Source of the DNA: Bacillota bacterium
GTDB taxonomy: Bacteria; Bacillota; Clostridia; Christensenellales; JAEXRW01
Length of the DNA stretch: 64,000 nt
Direction: 5' to 3'
Assembly: GCA_023454175.1 (NCBI GenBank)
Contig: JAEXRW010000025.1
Span: forward strand, 773,022-837,021
The position numbers were made by a program, and so were the translations under genes. Shown piece after piece: positions 8,901-17,395 of this stretch; the first letter of the stretch is position 1; every line of letters starts with the position of its first letter. The notes beneath the pieces were generated by a model that saw only the letters and a list, made by a program, of their open reading frames with translations, did no database searches and was not told the origin of the DNA.

Positions 8901-11900
8901 GTGGCCGTTCGAGCCCGATAGGATGCCGGTCCGCTCCATGCTCCCTTTGGTCAGCTTGAACTCTGCGCCGGCCAGGGGTATGGAGGAGTCCCCTGCGCTC
9001 CTTTTGAAGATATCCAGACTGCCGATGTTCCTTGTATCGGTGAATTCCACGTACGCGGGGGTACCGTACGCGATCTCCACGGTTTTGCTTGCGGTATCAA
9101 TAAGGTATCCGGCTGGCGCCTTCGTCTCCGTCACCGTCCATGTACCGGCATCCAGCCCTGTCACCACGATGTGGCCGTTGGCCTGTGTGATGATGCCGCT
9201 ACGCTCGTCGCTCCCCTTGGTGAGCTTGAATTCTGCGCCTGCCAGGGGTACGGTGTCGTCGCCTGCGCTCTTTTTGAAAATATCCACGCTGCCCACGTCC
9301 CTGGTATCGGTGAATGTCACGTATGCTGTCTGCCCGACACTGACCTGGGCTGTCTGTGTGTCATGGTCGATCAGGTATCCGTCAGGTGCTTTCGTCTCCG
9401 TCACAGTCCAGGTGCCGGGCTCGAGGTCCGCTACGAGGATGTGGCCGTTGGCCTGTGTCGTACCGGTCTTCACGGTGCTTCCTTTCGTCAGCCTGAATTC
9501 CGCACCTGCCAGGGGGACGTTGTCGCCCGCGCTCTTTTTATAGATGTCGATGCTGCCTACGTTCTTGGTGTCGGTGAATTCCACATTTGCTACGGTATTG
9601 AGGGTTACCTCGACGGTCTTGCTGGCTGTGTCGATGAGGTATCCGTCAGGCGCCTTCGTCTCCGTCACCGTCCAGGTGCCCACGTCCAGGTCTGGTACGA
9701 CGATATGGCCGTTGGCTTGTGTCGTGCCGGTCTTCACGATACTGCCTTTCGTCAGTCTGAATTCCGCGCCGGCAAGGGCCACGGGGTTGATGCCCGCGCT
9801 CCTTTTATAGATATCCACGCTGCCGGAGTTCCGCGTATCGGTAAAGGTCACGCTTGCAGTGTTATTCAGGGTTACCTCGACGGTCTTGCTGGCTGTATCG
9901 ATCAGATATCCCGTTGGTGCCTTCGTCTCGGTCACCGTCCAGGTGCCCACGGCGAGGTCGGATACGACGATATGGCCATCGGTTCCCGTTATAATGCCTG
10001 TCTTCTCGGTGCTCCCCTTGGTCAGTTTGAATTCCGCGCCGGCCAGGGCTACGGGGTTGCTGCCCGCGCTCTTTTTAAAGATATCTACGCTGCCTACGTT
10101 CTTGGTATCGGTAAATTCCACACTCGCGGTCGTATTATAGGAGATGTCTACGGTTTTGCTGGCCGTGTCGATCAGGTATCCGTCGGGCGCCTTCGTCTCC
10201 GTCACCGTCCAGGTGCCCACGTCCAGGTCCGATACGACGATGTGTCCGTTGCTTCCTGTTATAATGCCGGTGCGCTCGTCGCTTCCCTTTGTCAGCTTGA
10301 ATTCGGCTCCGGCCAGGGGGGTGCCGCTGCCCTTGCTCTTTTTCAGGATGTCCAGGCTGCCTACGTTCCGTGCGTCACGGAATTCCACCGTTGCCTTGTG
10401 TCCCTCTGTTACCTGCACTTCTTTTGTGCTGGTGTCGATGACATATCCCGTGGGGGCTTTTGTTTCCTTCACGTACCATTTGCCTGCGGCGATATACGGG
10501 GATACGACCTTCCCGTCGCTGCCTGTCGGTCCCACATGGATCTTCGATGCGAAATCCGATGTCAGGCTCATGTCAAATTCCGCGCCTGCCAGGTTGTTCG
10601 TCCCCGACAGGTCCTTCTTCGTTATCTGAATGTTCCCCAGCGGCTTGTTTTTGGCCGTCACCGTTATCGCGCTTTCAGGCGTGGTCTTGGAAAGGTTTAC
10701 GGTGATCGTTTCCTGTCCCGCCGGGAAATTGGTGAATTGCACGAATTCGTATCCGTCCGGGATCGTTTTTTCCTCTATGGTGTAATCCCCGTAACGCAGA
10801 CCGTCCAGCGTGACGGACTCCCCTGCGTCCACGTCTACGGTTTTGGTGCTGTCATCGGGATAGGTCACTTTGAATTTGAATGTCTTTTCGGAGTTGTTTG
10901 TGCACTCCGATGTCAGCTCTTTTTTGATGGTTAGCTTGCCGAGTTTCTGGTTGGTGCATGTCACCAGGATCGTACCGTTTTTGTTGGTGCCGTTTAGTTT
11001 GAACGTATCGGGGTCTATGCCCGCGTTCCGGTACCCGTCGGCTGCGGCTTCCGTTACGGTATAGCTGTAGCCGTCGCCGCTCCCGTAAGGCAGCCCGCTC
11101 ACGGTGACCTCCCCGTCCGATGCCTTCAGCGGGATATCCCTGGAGATCGAGCCTTCAGGCCCGCCTTCAATGTGCACGGTGAAGGTCGGGTTCTCGATGG
11201 TGGTGCTGTCGATCACTTTTTTGATCCGGATGCTTCCGCTGAAGCCGTTGTATGTGACTTGGTTGGATACCGGCGTGGAGCCTGAGAATGGCCCGACATA
11301 CGTCTGGGAGGCGCTCCGCCCGCCTTCCGGCGAGTACAGGTATCCGCCGAAGGATACCACCTGGCTGCCCGATGCAGTAAAGGTGAAGCTCGCGGTCTGC
11401 GGGAGGTTGGTGATGGTCACGGAATACTTCCCGCTTGAAAGCCCGTTGTCGGTCACGGTCGCGCCGTAAGTGGTATGCAGGTTCTTGTCCGTGGCCCATT
11501 CCAGGGCTACCGGGCTTCCGCCCACATTTTGTCCGCTTGTCCAGTATGTGATCTTCAGGTTGACGGTATTGTTCGCGGTATTGTAGCTCAGGATATCCGT
11601 TTCCACGTTCACGTTGGCTATCGGGCTGCTTGCGCTTATCCCGTCCAGCCCCAGAAGCCAGGTCTTATATCGGGTGAGGGGGTCGTTCGGGGCTCCGGTG
11701 AGCGTGCTGTGGACGTCCGGCGCGCCGCCGTTGGCATAGTGCCAGATCGCCCATTGCGTAGCCGAGATGGCCTGCTTCAGGGTTATTTCGGATATACCCG
11801 AGTGTGATTGTATCCAGCTCAGGTCCCTGTACGGGTAGGAATTAAAAAGGATCGCCCGTATATGGGCCGCATCGGCATTGGAGTAGTAGCTGCCGTCTTC

Positions 11901-12191
11901 GATGTCGGTCCGGGCGTACATGATGTTCTGATGTGCATAGGTATTCAGGTCGCAGCAATAAGCCTTTTGATCTGCTTCGCTGATATCCGTCCTGTGGATG
12001 GTGAAAATGCCCGCCGTTTTGTTCAGGCCTTCACCATAATCCAGCGAACCGGTCCATTGGAATACATAGCTGTCATTGGCCAGGATGATCGTCGTCGGTA
12101 TCACGATGGCCAGTACAACGGCGGCGATGATGAGACTGATGCGTATTTTCTTCCTGTTCTTCTTCTGGGACGTTTTTTCATTCGTATTCAT
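5946..12191 (-). CDS. Giant surface adhesin: thioester domain plus tandem SpaA/Cna-B repeats
   Basis: A 2081-residue wall or membrane-attached protein. A basic N-terminus and signal-anchor (about 17-38) precede a thioester (TED) domain, with YCCDLN (Cys79/80) and TQWAIW (Gln146) as the likely Cys-Gln bond pair used for covalent host or surface attachment. A second beta domain and two divergent Cna-B-like modules follow, then 17 SpaA-type modules of about 77 residues, most carrying GAEF and WTVTETKAP. The C-terminus is EYQTGTDDY, a hydrophobic segment and RRRHKARHAR, resembling a sortase signal but lacking LPxTG. The ATG at 12191 is preferred over an upstream frame extension, with AGGGCAGG before it. 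No sortase lies in the window. Confidence 0.93.
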   Translation of the reverse strand: MNTNEKTSQKKNRKKIRISLIIAAVVLAIVIPTTIILANDSYVFQWTGSLDYGEGLNKTAGIFTIHRTDISEADQKAYCCDLNTYAHQNIMYARTDIEDGSYYSNADAAHIRAILFNSYPYRDLSWIQSHSGISEITLKQAISATQWAIWHYANGGAPDVHSTLTGAPNDPLTRYKTWLLGLDGISASSPIANVNVETDILSYNTANNTVNLKITYWTSGQNVGGSPVALEWATDKNLHTTYGATVTDNGLSSGKYSVTITNLPQTASFTFTASGSQVVSFGGYLYSPEGGRSASQTYVGPFSGSTPVSNQVTYNGFSGSIRIKKVIDSTTIENPTFTVHIEGGPEGSISRDIPLKASDGEVTVSGLPYGSGDGYSYTVTEAAADGYRNAGIDPDTFKLNGTNKNGTILVTCTNQKLGKLTIKKELTSECTNNSEKTFKFKVTYPDDSTKTVDVDAGESVTLDGLRYGDYTIEEKTIPDGYEFVQFTNFPAGQETITVNLSKTTPESAITVTAKNKPLGNIQITKKDLSGTNNLAGAEFDMSLTSDFASKIHVGPTGSDGKVVSPYIAAGKWYVKETKAPTGYVIDTSTKEVQVTEGHKATVEFRDARNVGSLDILKKSKGSGTPLAGAEFKLTKGSDERTGIITGSNGHIVVSDLDVGTWTVTETKAPDGYLIDTASKTVDISYNTTASVEFTDTKNVGSVDIFKKSAGSNPVALAGAEFKLTKGSTEKTGIITGTDGHIVVSDLAVGTWTVTETKAPTGYLIDTASKTVEVTLNNTASVTFTDTRNSGSVDIYKRSAGINPVALAGAEFRLTKGSIVKTGTTQANGHIVVPDLDVGTWTVTETKAPDGYLIDTASKTVEVTLNTVANVEFTDTKNVGSIDIYKKSAGDNVPLAGAEFRLTKGSTVKTGTTQANGHILVADLEPGTWTVTETKAPDGYLIDHDTQTAQVSVGQTAYVTFTDTRDVGSVDIFKKSAGDDTVPLAGAEFKLTKGSDERSGIITQANGHIVVTGLDAGTWTVTETKAPAGYLIDTASKTVEIAYGTPAYVEFTDTRNIGSLDIFKRSAGDSSIPLAGAEFKLTKGSMERTGILSGSNGHILVTELEPGTWTVTETKAPAGYLIDRDSQTVEVRLGQTASVTFTDTKDVGSLDIFKKDAAGTGLKGAEFKLTKGDIERTGIVTQDNGHITVEGLDSGTWTVTETKAPAGYLLDPSSKEVTISYGSTASVSFTNTRDTGSLDILKTNTAGIPLAGAEFSLTKGSSTFPGYVSGADGYIHLTGLDSGTWTVTETKAPAGYRIDTSSKEVTISYGTTASVTFTDTRDTGNLDILKTNTAGTPLAGAEFSLTNGVTTITGKVTDDTGSIHVLGLDSGKWTVTETKAPDGYRIDTSSKEVTVTYGSTASVTFTDTRDVGSLEIFKKNATGVGLKGAEFKLTRGSDERTGIITQDNGRIVVEGLDSGTWTVTETKAPAGYLIDTASKTVNISYGTKSYVEFTNTRDEGNLNVLKTDKKDGSPLYGAEFRFTKAGSEPLTGKTDSSGYIHILGLSTGIWTVTETKAPEGYLIDTESQTAEVKVGQTASVTFTDTKNVGSLDIFKKSTDDLPLAGAEFKLTKDGVVKDGNITQANGHITVADLEPGMWTVEETKAPAGYHIDQAPQTIEVKLGDTAYVTFTDSRDIGDLEILKTNPSGLPLAGAEFKLTKGATELTGKVTNDAGKILVTGLESGTWLVTETKAPDGYIIDTASKNVEVSYGTTAKVTFTNTPDVGGLRIVKVDAVTHENITGATFAIYRDEALTDHVQNVTITDVNGVTLENFAAGTYWIVETQAPTDYIKDDAKKQAEVKLNTTTTVTFSNQPIGNMRLLKVDYNTSQPLINATFGIYRDEACTDLYDTVTVTSASGAVLEGMYTGDYWVKETGAPAGYLVDPKVYKVTVERGREAVFTSRDLPETHDLTLIKIDGYTQAPLAGAQINLYSDSAMTRLVSSGTSDNTGKIVYKGLKPGTYWAIETKAPTGYKLNAVKVEVHVVANTANEFKITNELDDEKEYQTGTDDYNLLIAGGALLLIGGGILTFVLLRRRHKARHAR
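6110..10650 (-). repeat. Coding tandem repeats (~231 bp) of SpaA/Cna-B modules
   Basis: Seventeen consecutive modules within the adhesin. The stretch encoding TETKAP is nearly identical at DNA level in most copies, while module edges differ by small indels. The central modules are closest to each other and the last three (towards 6110) most divergent, as expected from tandem duplication. This periodicity also creates long antisense open frames, which are not genes. Confidence 0.9.
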
Positions 12192-12273
12192 TTTTTGACC
12201 TGCCCTTTCACCCAGGCGCTGAAGCCTGTACAAAAATTGATCACAAAAAGTGTTTATTCTTCCGTAATGCTAT

Positions 12274-12771
12274 CTATTTTGATATGGACTCTGTCCGGTT
12301 TTGCCCTTCCAGCCGGGTCGTTCCATACAGTTTCTTCTTCCGTTCCAGCGCGTCGTCCATCAGTTTCATCAGTTCGAATACGCTTTTGAAGTGCAGGATC
12401 TGCATCCCTTCCATCCATTGGACCGTGCCCTGCCATGTGGAGTTGTGCCGGTAATGCACGCGGATGACGAAGGACGCCATGTAAGGCAGCCGGATGCCCG
12501 TCTCCTCCTGGAAGTGGATGGGGGAAGGCATCTCCCGCCCGATCTCCTCTTCCTTGGCCCACGCGGAAAATTCACGGGTGCGTTCGGGGAAGCGGTCCTT
12601 GTCCATGATCTTTTCGATACGTTTGATGGCTTCCCACAGGGAGAAGAAGCGGAAGGACTCGCCGGTATGCAGATAGTTTCCGGTGCCTTCCATATATCCG
12701 GTGTCATCGTAAGCAAACCTTGCCAGATACTCTCCTTTGGGGCTTTTGTACTGCTGTACCGTCGATGCCAA
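12274..12771 (-). CDS. Conserved-looking protein of unknown function
   Basis: A 165-residue soluble protein that I do not recognise. It has no signal peptide or membrane segment and is rich in charged and aromatic residues. It contains YLHTGESFRFFSLWEAIKRIEKIMD near the middle and ends with a helix FKSVFELMKLMDDALERKK. TTG at 12769-12771 is chosen because GGAGG lies 8 bases before it; an earlier TTG at 12786 would overlap that site. It lies just upstream of the adhesin gene on the same strand, with 82 bp between, so co-transcription is possible, but nothing links the functions. Confidence 0.6.
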   Translation of the reverse strand: MASTVQQYKSPKGEYLARFAYDDTGYMEGTGNYLHTGESFRFFSLWEAIKRIEKIMDKDRFPERTREFSAWAKEEEIGREMPSPIHFQEETGIRLPYMASFVIRVHYRHNSTWQGTVQWMEGMQILHFKSVFELMKLMDDALERKKKLYGTTRLEGQNRTESISK

Positions 12772-13049
12772 TTTCTCGTCCTCCAAACGTGCAAATCATA
12801 CTTTTTGCCTTTTACACGTCCATCATAATGTGCATTCATCTCATTCCGTTCTTATTGCACTCTCACCGTACTCTCATTTTTGCTTATGGTGAAAAAAGGA
12901 AATATATTTTCAATAAATTCCCTGCTGTAATGCAAAAGGAAGGGGGTTGCATCTTCCTCTTCCTTTTGGTTGTACCGTATTGTGTTTTCACAATGATGTT
13001 TATGCTTCGGTCAGGTCATTCATATCGTTGTTTGTATGGTGGGCCCTGC

Positions 13050-13427
13050 TTAACGCAGCAATGCCACGGCTTCGATCTCGATGCGTGCATCCTTCGGCAG
13101 GCGCGATACTTCTATGCACGACCTTGCCGGAAATGGCTGAGAAAAGAATTCGGAGTAAACCTTGTTGATCGTTTGGAAGTCGTTCATATCCCGGATAAAG
13201 ACTGTCGTCTTTACCACCCTGTCCATCCCGCTTCCCCCGGCTTCCAGGATGTTTTTCAGGTTCTCCAGCGCCTGCCGGGCCTGGGCGGCGATGTCGCCGT
13301 GGACGATGTCTCCGGTGGCAGGATCGATGGGTATCTGCCCCGAGGTATACAGAAGGCTGTCGATGACGACGGCCTGCGAATAAGGGCCGATGGCCCTGGG
13401 CGCGTTTTGCGTTTCTATGATCCGCAT
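13050..13427 (-). CDS. ridA: RidA/YjgF family enamine/imine deaminase
   Basis: A 125-residue protein matching the RidA family closely: APRAIGPYSQAVVIDSLLYTSGQIPIDP at the N-terminus, TVFIRDMNDFQTINKVYSEFF in the middle, and ARSCIEVSRLPKDARIEIEAVA with the active-site Arg of the C-R-x-C-like region at the end. RidA hydrolyses reactive enamines/imines released by PLP enzymes such as threonine dehydratase, in the cytosol as a trimer. ATG at 13427 has AGAGGTG before it, and the longer GTG start would overlap that site. It is divergent from the COG0523 GTPase. Confidence 0.93.
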   Translation of the reverse strand: MRIIETQNAPRAIGPYSQAVVIDSLLYTSGQIPIDPATGDIVHGDIAAQARQALENLKNILEAGGSGMDRVVKTTVFIRDMNDFQTINKVYSEFFSQPFPARSCIEVSRLPKDARIEIEAVALLR

Positions 13428-13606
13428 TGGGTTCACCTCTTTAGTATTTTTAACGATCTTTATTCGTGTTTCATTCGTACTCTACCACCTGAAACGGGTA
13501 TAATCAATACCATCCGGAGTGGAATATTGGATGGAATAGTTTCAAATATCGCAACAGCATGCAAAGCATTGCGCCGGTATATCCGTTATCATTGGGATAG
13601 GAAAGG

Positions 13607-14524
13607 ATGATGGCATTGATTCAGGTGGATATCGTATCGGGTTTTCTGGGCGCCGGAAAAACCACGCTTATTACCAGGATGGCCGCCCACTTCCTGGCGC
13701 TCGGCCAAAAGGTGGCAGTGGTGGAAAATGAATACGGGCAGTCCGGCATAGACCGGATGCTGCTGGAGCAGGAAGGCTTCTCGGTGGTGGAGATCACGCA
13801 GGGCTGCATCTGCTGTACGCTGCGCGGGGATTTCGAGGCCGCCATTTTGGAAATTGCGGAAAAAGTCAGACCCGACAGGATTCTGATCGAGCCTTCCGGC
13901 ATTTTCTTGCTTTCAGAGGCGCTGTCCATTTTCAGCTCCCCCGCCATCCGAGCGGTGTGCACGGTCCGATCCGTAATAACCATCGTGGACGGTCTGCTGT
14001 TTCTGCGCCAGAGCGAGCGGTTCTCGGAGTTTCTGCAGGACCAGATCCACCATGCCGGCAAGCTTGTGCTTTCCAAGGCGGACCGCATCAGCCCGCTCTC
14101 GCTTGAATATCTTCTTCAGGAGATCGGAAAGCTGCATTTCCGCGGTGACGTCATTCCGTTGGATCTGAATAACATTGCGCCCGGCCGTCTTGTTGATTTG
14201 CTGCAGGCAGATGGGGTCGGAGGCCACGCCCACCATTGTCACCACCATCGCGGGGAGCACAGTCATTTTGACACGTTTCAGATAAACACCGAAAGGTCTT
14301 ATAGCAAGGGTGAATTGCTGGACGCGCTGAGCACACTCGCGGCAGGGCAGTTCGGCAGTGTCATCCGCCTGAAGGGGTTCGTCCGGGGGCCTGCGGGGAT
14401 GGTTGAGATCAGCTACGTTGACGGGGATTTCACGGCAAAGGAAAGAAAGAGGGATTGCTCTCCCGTCCTGGTCGTTATTGGTGTTGGTCTGGATCAGGAC
14501 AGGATCACAGCTTTGTTCCGGTAG
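13607..14524 (+). CDS. CobW/COG0523 (G3E) GTPase, putative metal chaperone
   Basis: A 305-residue P-loop GTPase: GFLGAGKTT Walker A near residue 12, a conserved ENEYG, the metal-binding CxCC motif in GCICCTLRGD, and a histidine-rich linker HAHHCHHHRGEHSH around 204-218. A CobW C-terminal region follows. The family delivers Zn, Co or other metals to enzymes, with partner specificity set by context. Here the neighbours (RidA, TcdA) do not reveal the client. The start is ATG 13607 (or ATG 13610), with AGGAAAGG immediately upstream. The end overlaps the convergent tcdA gene by 20 bp. Confidence 0.88.
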   Translation: MMALIQVDIVSGFLGAGKTTLITRMAAHFLALGQKVAVVENEYGQSGIDRMLLEQEGFSVVEITQGCICCTLRGDFEAAILEIAEKVRPDRILIEPSGIFLLSEALSIFSSPAIRAVCTVRSVITIVDGLLFLRQSERFSEFLQDQIHHAGKLVLSKADRISPLSLEYLLQEIGKLHFRGDVIPLDLNNIAPGRLVDLLQADGVGGHAHHCHHHRGEHSHFDTFQINTERSYSKGELLDALSTLAAGQFGSVIRLKGFVRGPAGMVEISYVDGDFTAKERKRDCSPVLVVIGVGLDQDRITALFR

Positions 14525-15281
14525 CCGGATCGGCAAGCAATGCTTTAACAACTTCCGCCGCGATGATCAACCCCGCCGCCGGGGGTACGAAGGAGATGCT
14601 CCCCGGTATCGCCCTGCGCCGGTCGCACTTGCGCACCGTTTCTTTGGGGCAGATGCACCCTTCTTTGCAGGATGTGTTTTCGCTTTCGGTTATCTTGATG
14701 GGTTCCTCGCGGGAATAGACCACTTTCAGGGAAGTAACGCCCCGCTTGCGCAGTTCGTTGCGCATCACCTTGCACAGCGGGCAGACCGAGGTGACGAAAA
14801 GGTCCGCTACTTCCAGCCGGGTGGGGTCCAGCTTGTTACCCGTCCCCATGCTGCTGATGAGCGGGATTCCCAGTTCCTTGCATTTCATGACCAGGTCCAG
14901 CTTCGCACTCACCGTGTCGATGGCGTCTATGATGTAGTCGTAATCCTTCCGCACCAGCCCCTCCGATGTTTCAGGCAGGTAAAATACCTGGTGTGTCTCC
15001 ACTTCCGCCCGCGGGTTGATCTCGAGGATCCGTTCCTTCATCACATCCACCTTGGGCCTGCCGATGGTCTTGCGCGTGGCGTGGATCTGCCGGTTGATGT
15101 TGGTCAGGCAGATGTTGTCGTCGTCGATCAGCACCAGGTGCCCCACCCCGGCCCTGGCCAGGGCCTCCACGGCATAGGAGCCCACGCCGCCGATGCCGAA
15201 GACGGCCACCTTGCTGTTTTTTAGTTTTTCCAGCCCCGCAGCGCCGATGAGGAGTTCCGTTCTCGAAAATTCATGTAGCAT
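14505..15281 (-). CDS. tcdA: tRNA threonylcarbamoyladenosine dehydratase (ThiF/E1-like)
   Basis: A 258-residue ThiF-fold protein. The nucleotide loop is VFGIGGVGSYAVEALARAG, with LIDDDNICLTNINRQ behind it, IDAIDTVSAKLDL in the middle, and SSMGTGNKLDPTRL followed by KVMRNELRKRGV as in TcdA/CsdL. It converts t6A37 in tRNA to the cyclic form ct6A using ATP. Several cysteines (SVCPLC, and TSCKEGCIC near 215-225) could bind metal or be redox active. The 3' end overlaps the convergent GTPase gene by 20 bp. Confidence 0.9.
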   Translation of the reverse strand: MLHEFSRTELLIGAAGLEKLKNSKVAVFGIGGVGSYAVEALARAGVGHLVLIDDDNICLTNINRQIHATRKTIGRPKVDVMKERILEINPRAEVETHQVFYLPETSEGLVRKDYDYIIDAIDTVSAKLDLVMKCKELGIPLISSMGTGNKLDPTRLEVADLFVTSVCPLCKVMRNELRKRGVTSLKVVYSREEPIKITESENTSCKEGCICPKETVRKCDRRRAIPGSISFVPPAAGLIIAAEVVKALLADPATGTKL

Positions 15282-15414
15282 GGGGATCTCCGTTTCTGAG
15301 TTATAAGACGCACATTATCATCTGTACTGTATCCTATCGCATTCATCCGGTCAATATCCGCAGTGCCTGAAACTCCCTGAATCCGATCCCGAAAAAGCTT
15401 GCTGCAGCCTTAGG

Positions 15415-16035
15415 TCAACGGTTGAAATAGGCGTCCTTCATGCGTATCAAGCGCATTTTCTTGTACATGTCGGGATTCCCTGAGAATTCGGACAGCGGCG
15501 AGTCCCGCCTGTCGTAGCTGTGGCAGCAGATGAGGATATCGCCGAAAGTCGGGCCCTCCTGCGTCACATAGAGGGTATGCCCGTACCGGTAATCCGCATA
15601 GCCCGCCACCACCATCTGGATGATATCGCCTGCCTGGATCAGTCCGGGGTCGATCTTGTCCCACGTTCCTTCGGCTGTCTTCACACCGCGCGGTCCTTTC
15701 GACTGGTTGGCTATCAGGTAGGCGAAAAGGGCCTCGACCCCGCTCCACCGCGCCGGCCCGGCGAATGTGGCGGATCCGTACCACGTGCCGGGCACCATCC
15801 CCTGCATATTGGCGATCCGCTTCCTGTTTTCCACGATCGTTGGCTCGTCTTCCCCCGGCAGCCATCCGCCGTATGCCGCCCACAGGCACTGGCTTGCGAA
15901 GTTTGCGCAGTCCAGCTCGTTGGCTGCGTAGAAAAAAAGCCTTTTCTCCTGGGGCACTTCTTTATACAGTGCATACATCCTGGCGTAAGAGATCCCCTTT
16001 TCCCGGTCGTATGGATGGAGCCTCCCGTCCGGCAT
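15415..16035 (-). CDS. Putative amidase-domain protein (Amidase_6-like)
   Basis: A 206-residue protein with YDREKGISYARMYAL followed by DCANFASQCLWAA. This is the Cys-containing helix of the Amidase_6/papain-like fold; GHTLYVTQEG supplies the likely catalytic His and LICCHSYDRRDSPLS a further conserved segment. No signal peptide is visible, which is unusual for a wall-acting enzyme. The activity (peptidoglycan or peptide amide hydrolysis) is inferred from fold only. It is divergently arranged with a second, membrane-anchored amidase-like gene 129 bp away. Confidence 0.72.
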   Translation of the reverse strand: MPDGRLHPYDREKGISYARMYALYKEVPQEKRLFFYAANELDCANFASQCLWAAYGGWLPGEDEPTIVENRKRIANMQGMVPGTWYGSATFAGPARWSGVEALFAYLIANQSKGPRGVKTAEGTWDKIDPGLIQAGDIIQMVVAGYADYRYGHTLYVTQEGPTFGDILICCHSYDRRDSPLSEFSGNPDMYKKMRLIRMKDAYFNR

Positions 16036-16164
16036 GTCGCCACCTCCCCCTCAGCATATTCATACAGCCGGAAGAATGATTTTATGGTGGATAGATGGTT
16101 GGTAATTCTACTGTAAAAGGTATTCAACATATATTTTTAGAAACGGCATGCGGGCGGGCGTCTC

Positions 16165-17289
16165 ATGGTTTTCATAAAGAGCATAAAAAAACGATCTTTG
16201 ATCCTCATCGCCTGTATTCTGGCCGCTGTGGTACTGGCGTCCTGCCTCTATTTGATCATCCCTTCACCCGGGGCTGAAACGGTCTATGTTGACCCCCAGT
16301 GGTACCGGGTTTTGGATTTCTTTTTCCAGGCCCGCAACCAAAGCCTCATGTATGGTACGTTTGACGCGTTGAAGTCCATGTACATCCTGAATGAGCAAAA
16401 TGGCAAATGGGCGTTTGAGGCAGAGGTAAAAAGGTCAAAATACCTGAAGAACTGGTCTGAAAGGCAGGGCGTCACCTTTTCCAGCATCGTCAGCAAGTTT
16501 GATGTCAAAAGGGCCAAAAAGGTGGGGCGTGGATATGCCTTTTATATCATCGTTTCCACTGAATACAAATATGCATACAATAACGACCCCGAAAATGTGA
16601 ATATGTTCCGCATCGGCACCTGCCACACGCTTGATTTGATACCGGGAGTCACCGAGGGCGCCTGGGCCATCAGCAGGGAATGGTATCTGGATCCCTTTCA
16701 GGATTCGCTCATGCTCAATGAACTGAAGGCCGCGGATATCAACGCTTTCGTCACCTCCCAGCCCCCGCGGGATTTTTCCGCCATCGTGGAACGCAGGAGA
16801 AAAGCGGTGGCATACGCCGACCGTTATGCCGGGGCTGCTGGAGATGAGGAGTATGGATATACGTATAATAAGGAATACCGGGATTTCAGTGGCGCGGGCG
16901 GTGACTGCACCAATTATACCTCGCAGGTGCTGCATGAGGGCGGAGGCTTCAAAAAGACCGGCGCCTGGAATTATGCCCGCGGCGGTACCAGCAGGGCCTG
17001 GGGCAACGCGCAGGGGTTTAAGGATTACCTGATCTACAGCGGCAGGGGCTCCCTGATCGCGCGCGGTACGTACAGCCAGGTCTATAAATCCGCGTATAAG
17101 CTCCTTCCCGGCGATGTGATCTCCTACCAGGAAAAAGGCAAGATCGTCCATACTGTCGTTGTGACCGGAGCGGATTCCAGGGGGTACCCCATGGTGAATT
17201 CCCATACTGTGGACCGCTACCGTACCCCCTGGGATTTAGGATGGAATGACAGCGACATCAAATTCTGGCTCATACGGGTCCATTACTGA
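16165..17289 (+). CDS. Membrane-anchored amidase-domain protein (Amidase_6-like)
   Basis: A 374-residue protein with an N-terminal signal anchor (about residues 9-33; a Cys in LASCLYL leaves a lipoprotein possible). A region of about 190 residues without clear similarity follows. The C-terminal domain carries GGDCTNYTSQVLHEGG (catalytic Cys), IVHTVVVTG (His) and VNSHT, matching Amidase_6 modules. It is likely exposed outside the membrane and acts on wall or peptide amide bonds; this is inference. ATG 16165 lies within a GGGCGGGCG context without a clear Shine-Dalgarno site, so the start is less certain. Confidence 0.77.
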   Translation: MVFIKSIKKRSLILIACILAAVVLASCLYLIIPSPGAETVYVDPQWYRVLDFFFQARNQSLMYGTFDALKSMYILNEQNGKWAFEAEVKRSKYLKNWSERQGVTFSSIVSKFDVKRAKKVGRGYAFYIIVSTEYKYAYNNDPENVNMFRIGTCHTLDLIPGVTEGAWAISREWYLDPFQDSLMLNELKAADINAFVTSQPPRDFSAIVERRRKAVAYADRYAGAAGDEEYGYTYNKEYRDFSGAGGDCTNYTSQVLHEGGGFKKTGAWNYARGGTSRAWGNAQGFKDYLIYSGRGSLIARGTYSQVYKSAYKLLPGDVISYQEKGKIVHTVVVTGADSRGYPMVNSHTVDRYRTPWDLGWNDSDIKFWLIRVHY

Positions 17290-17350
17290 TCCGGCTGCTG
17301 CCCTCATTTTTTTGAACCCTTCCCTTCCACCCTGAATATGATAAGGCAGT

Positions 17351-17378
17351 TCGGCCTCATATTGGGGCCTTTTTTATG
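17351..17378 (+). terminator. Probable terminator after the amidase-domain gene
   Basis: A short GGCCT/GGGCC-type stem with loop CATATT, followed by TTTTTT, between the amidase gene and the decarboxylase gene. Confidence 0.5.
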
Positions 17379-17395
17379 GAAGGGGGGATTCCAAA

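Noticed and set aside
6110..10650. Direct repeats considered as a CRISPR array
   Set aside because: Repeat unit is about 231 bp and codes for SpaA modules in frame; there are no short repeats with unique spacers and no cas genes.
6351..10934. Long plus-strand open frames (up to about 580 codons) opposite the adhesin
   Set aside because: They mirror the 231-bp repeats of the minus-strand gene, have periodic Val/Arg/His-rich composition and no ribosome-binding sites or known motifs.
12933..12968. Inverted repeat CAAAAGGAAG/CTTCCTTTTG downstream of ridA
   Set aside because: Arms are low-complexity purine/pyrimidine runs without a T-tail; a terminator call is not well supported.
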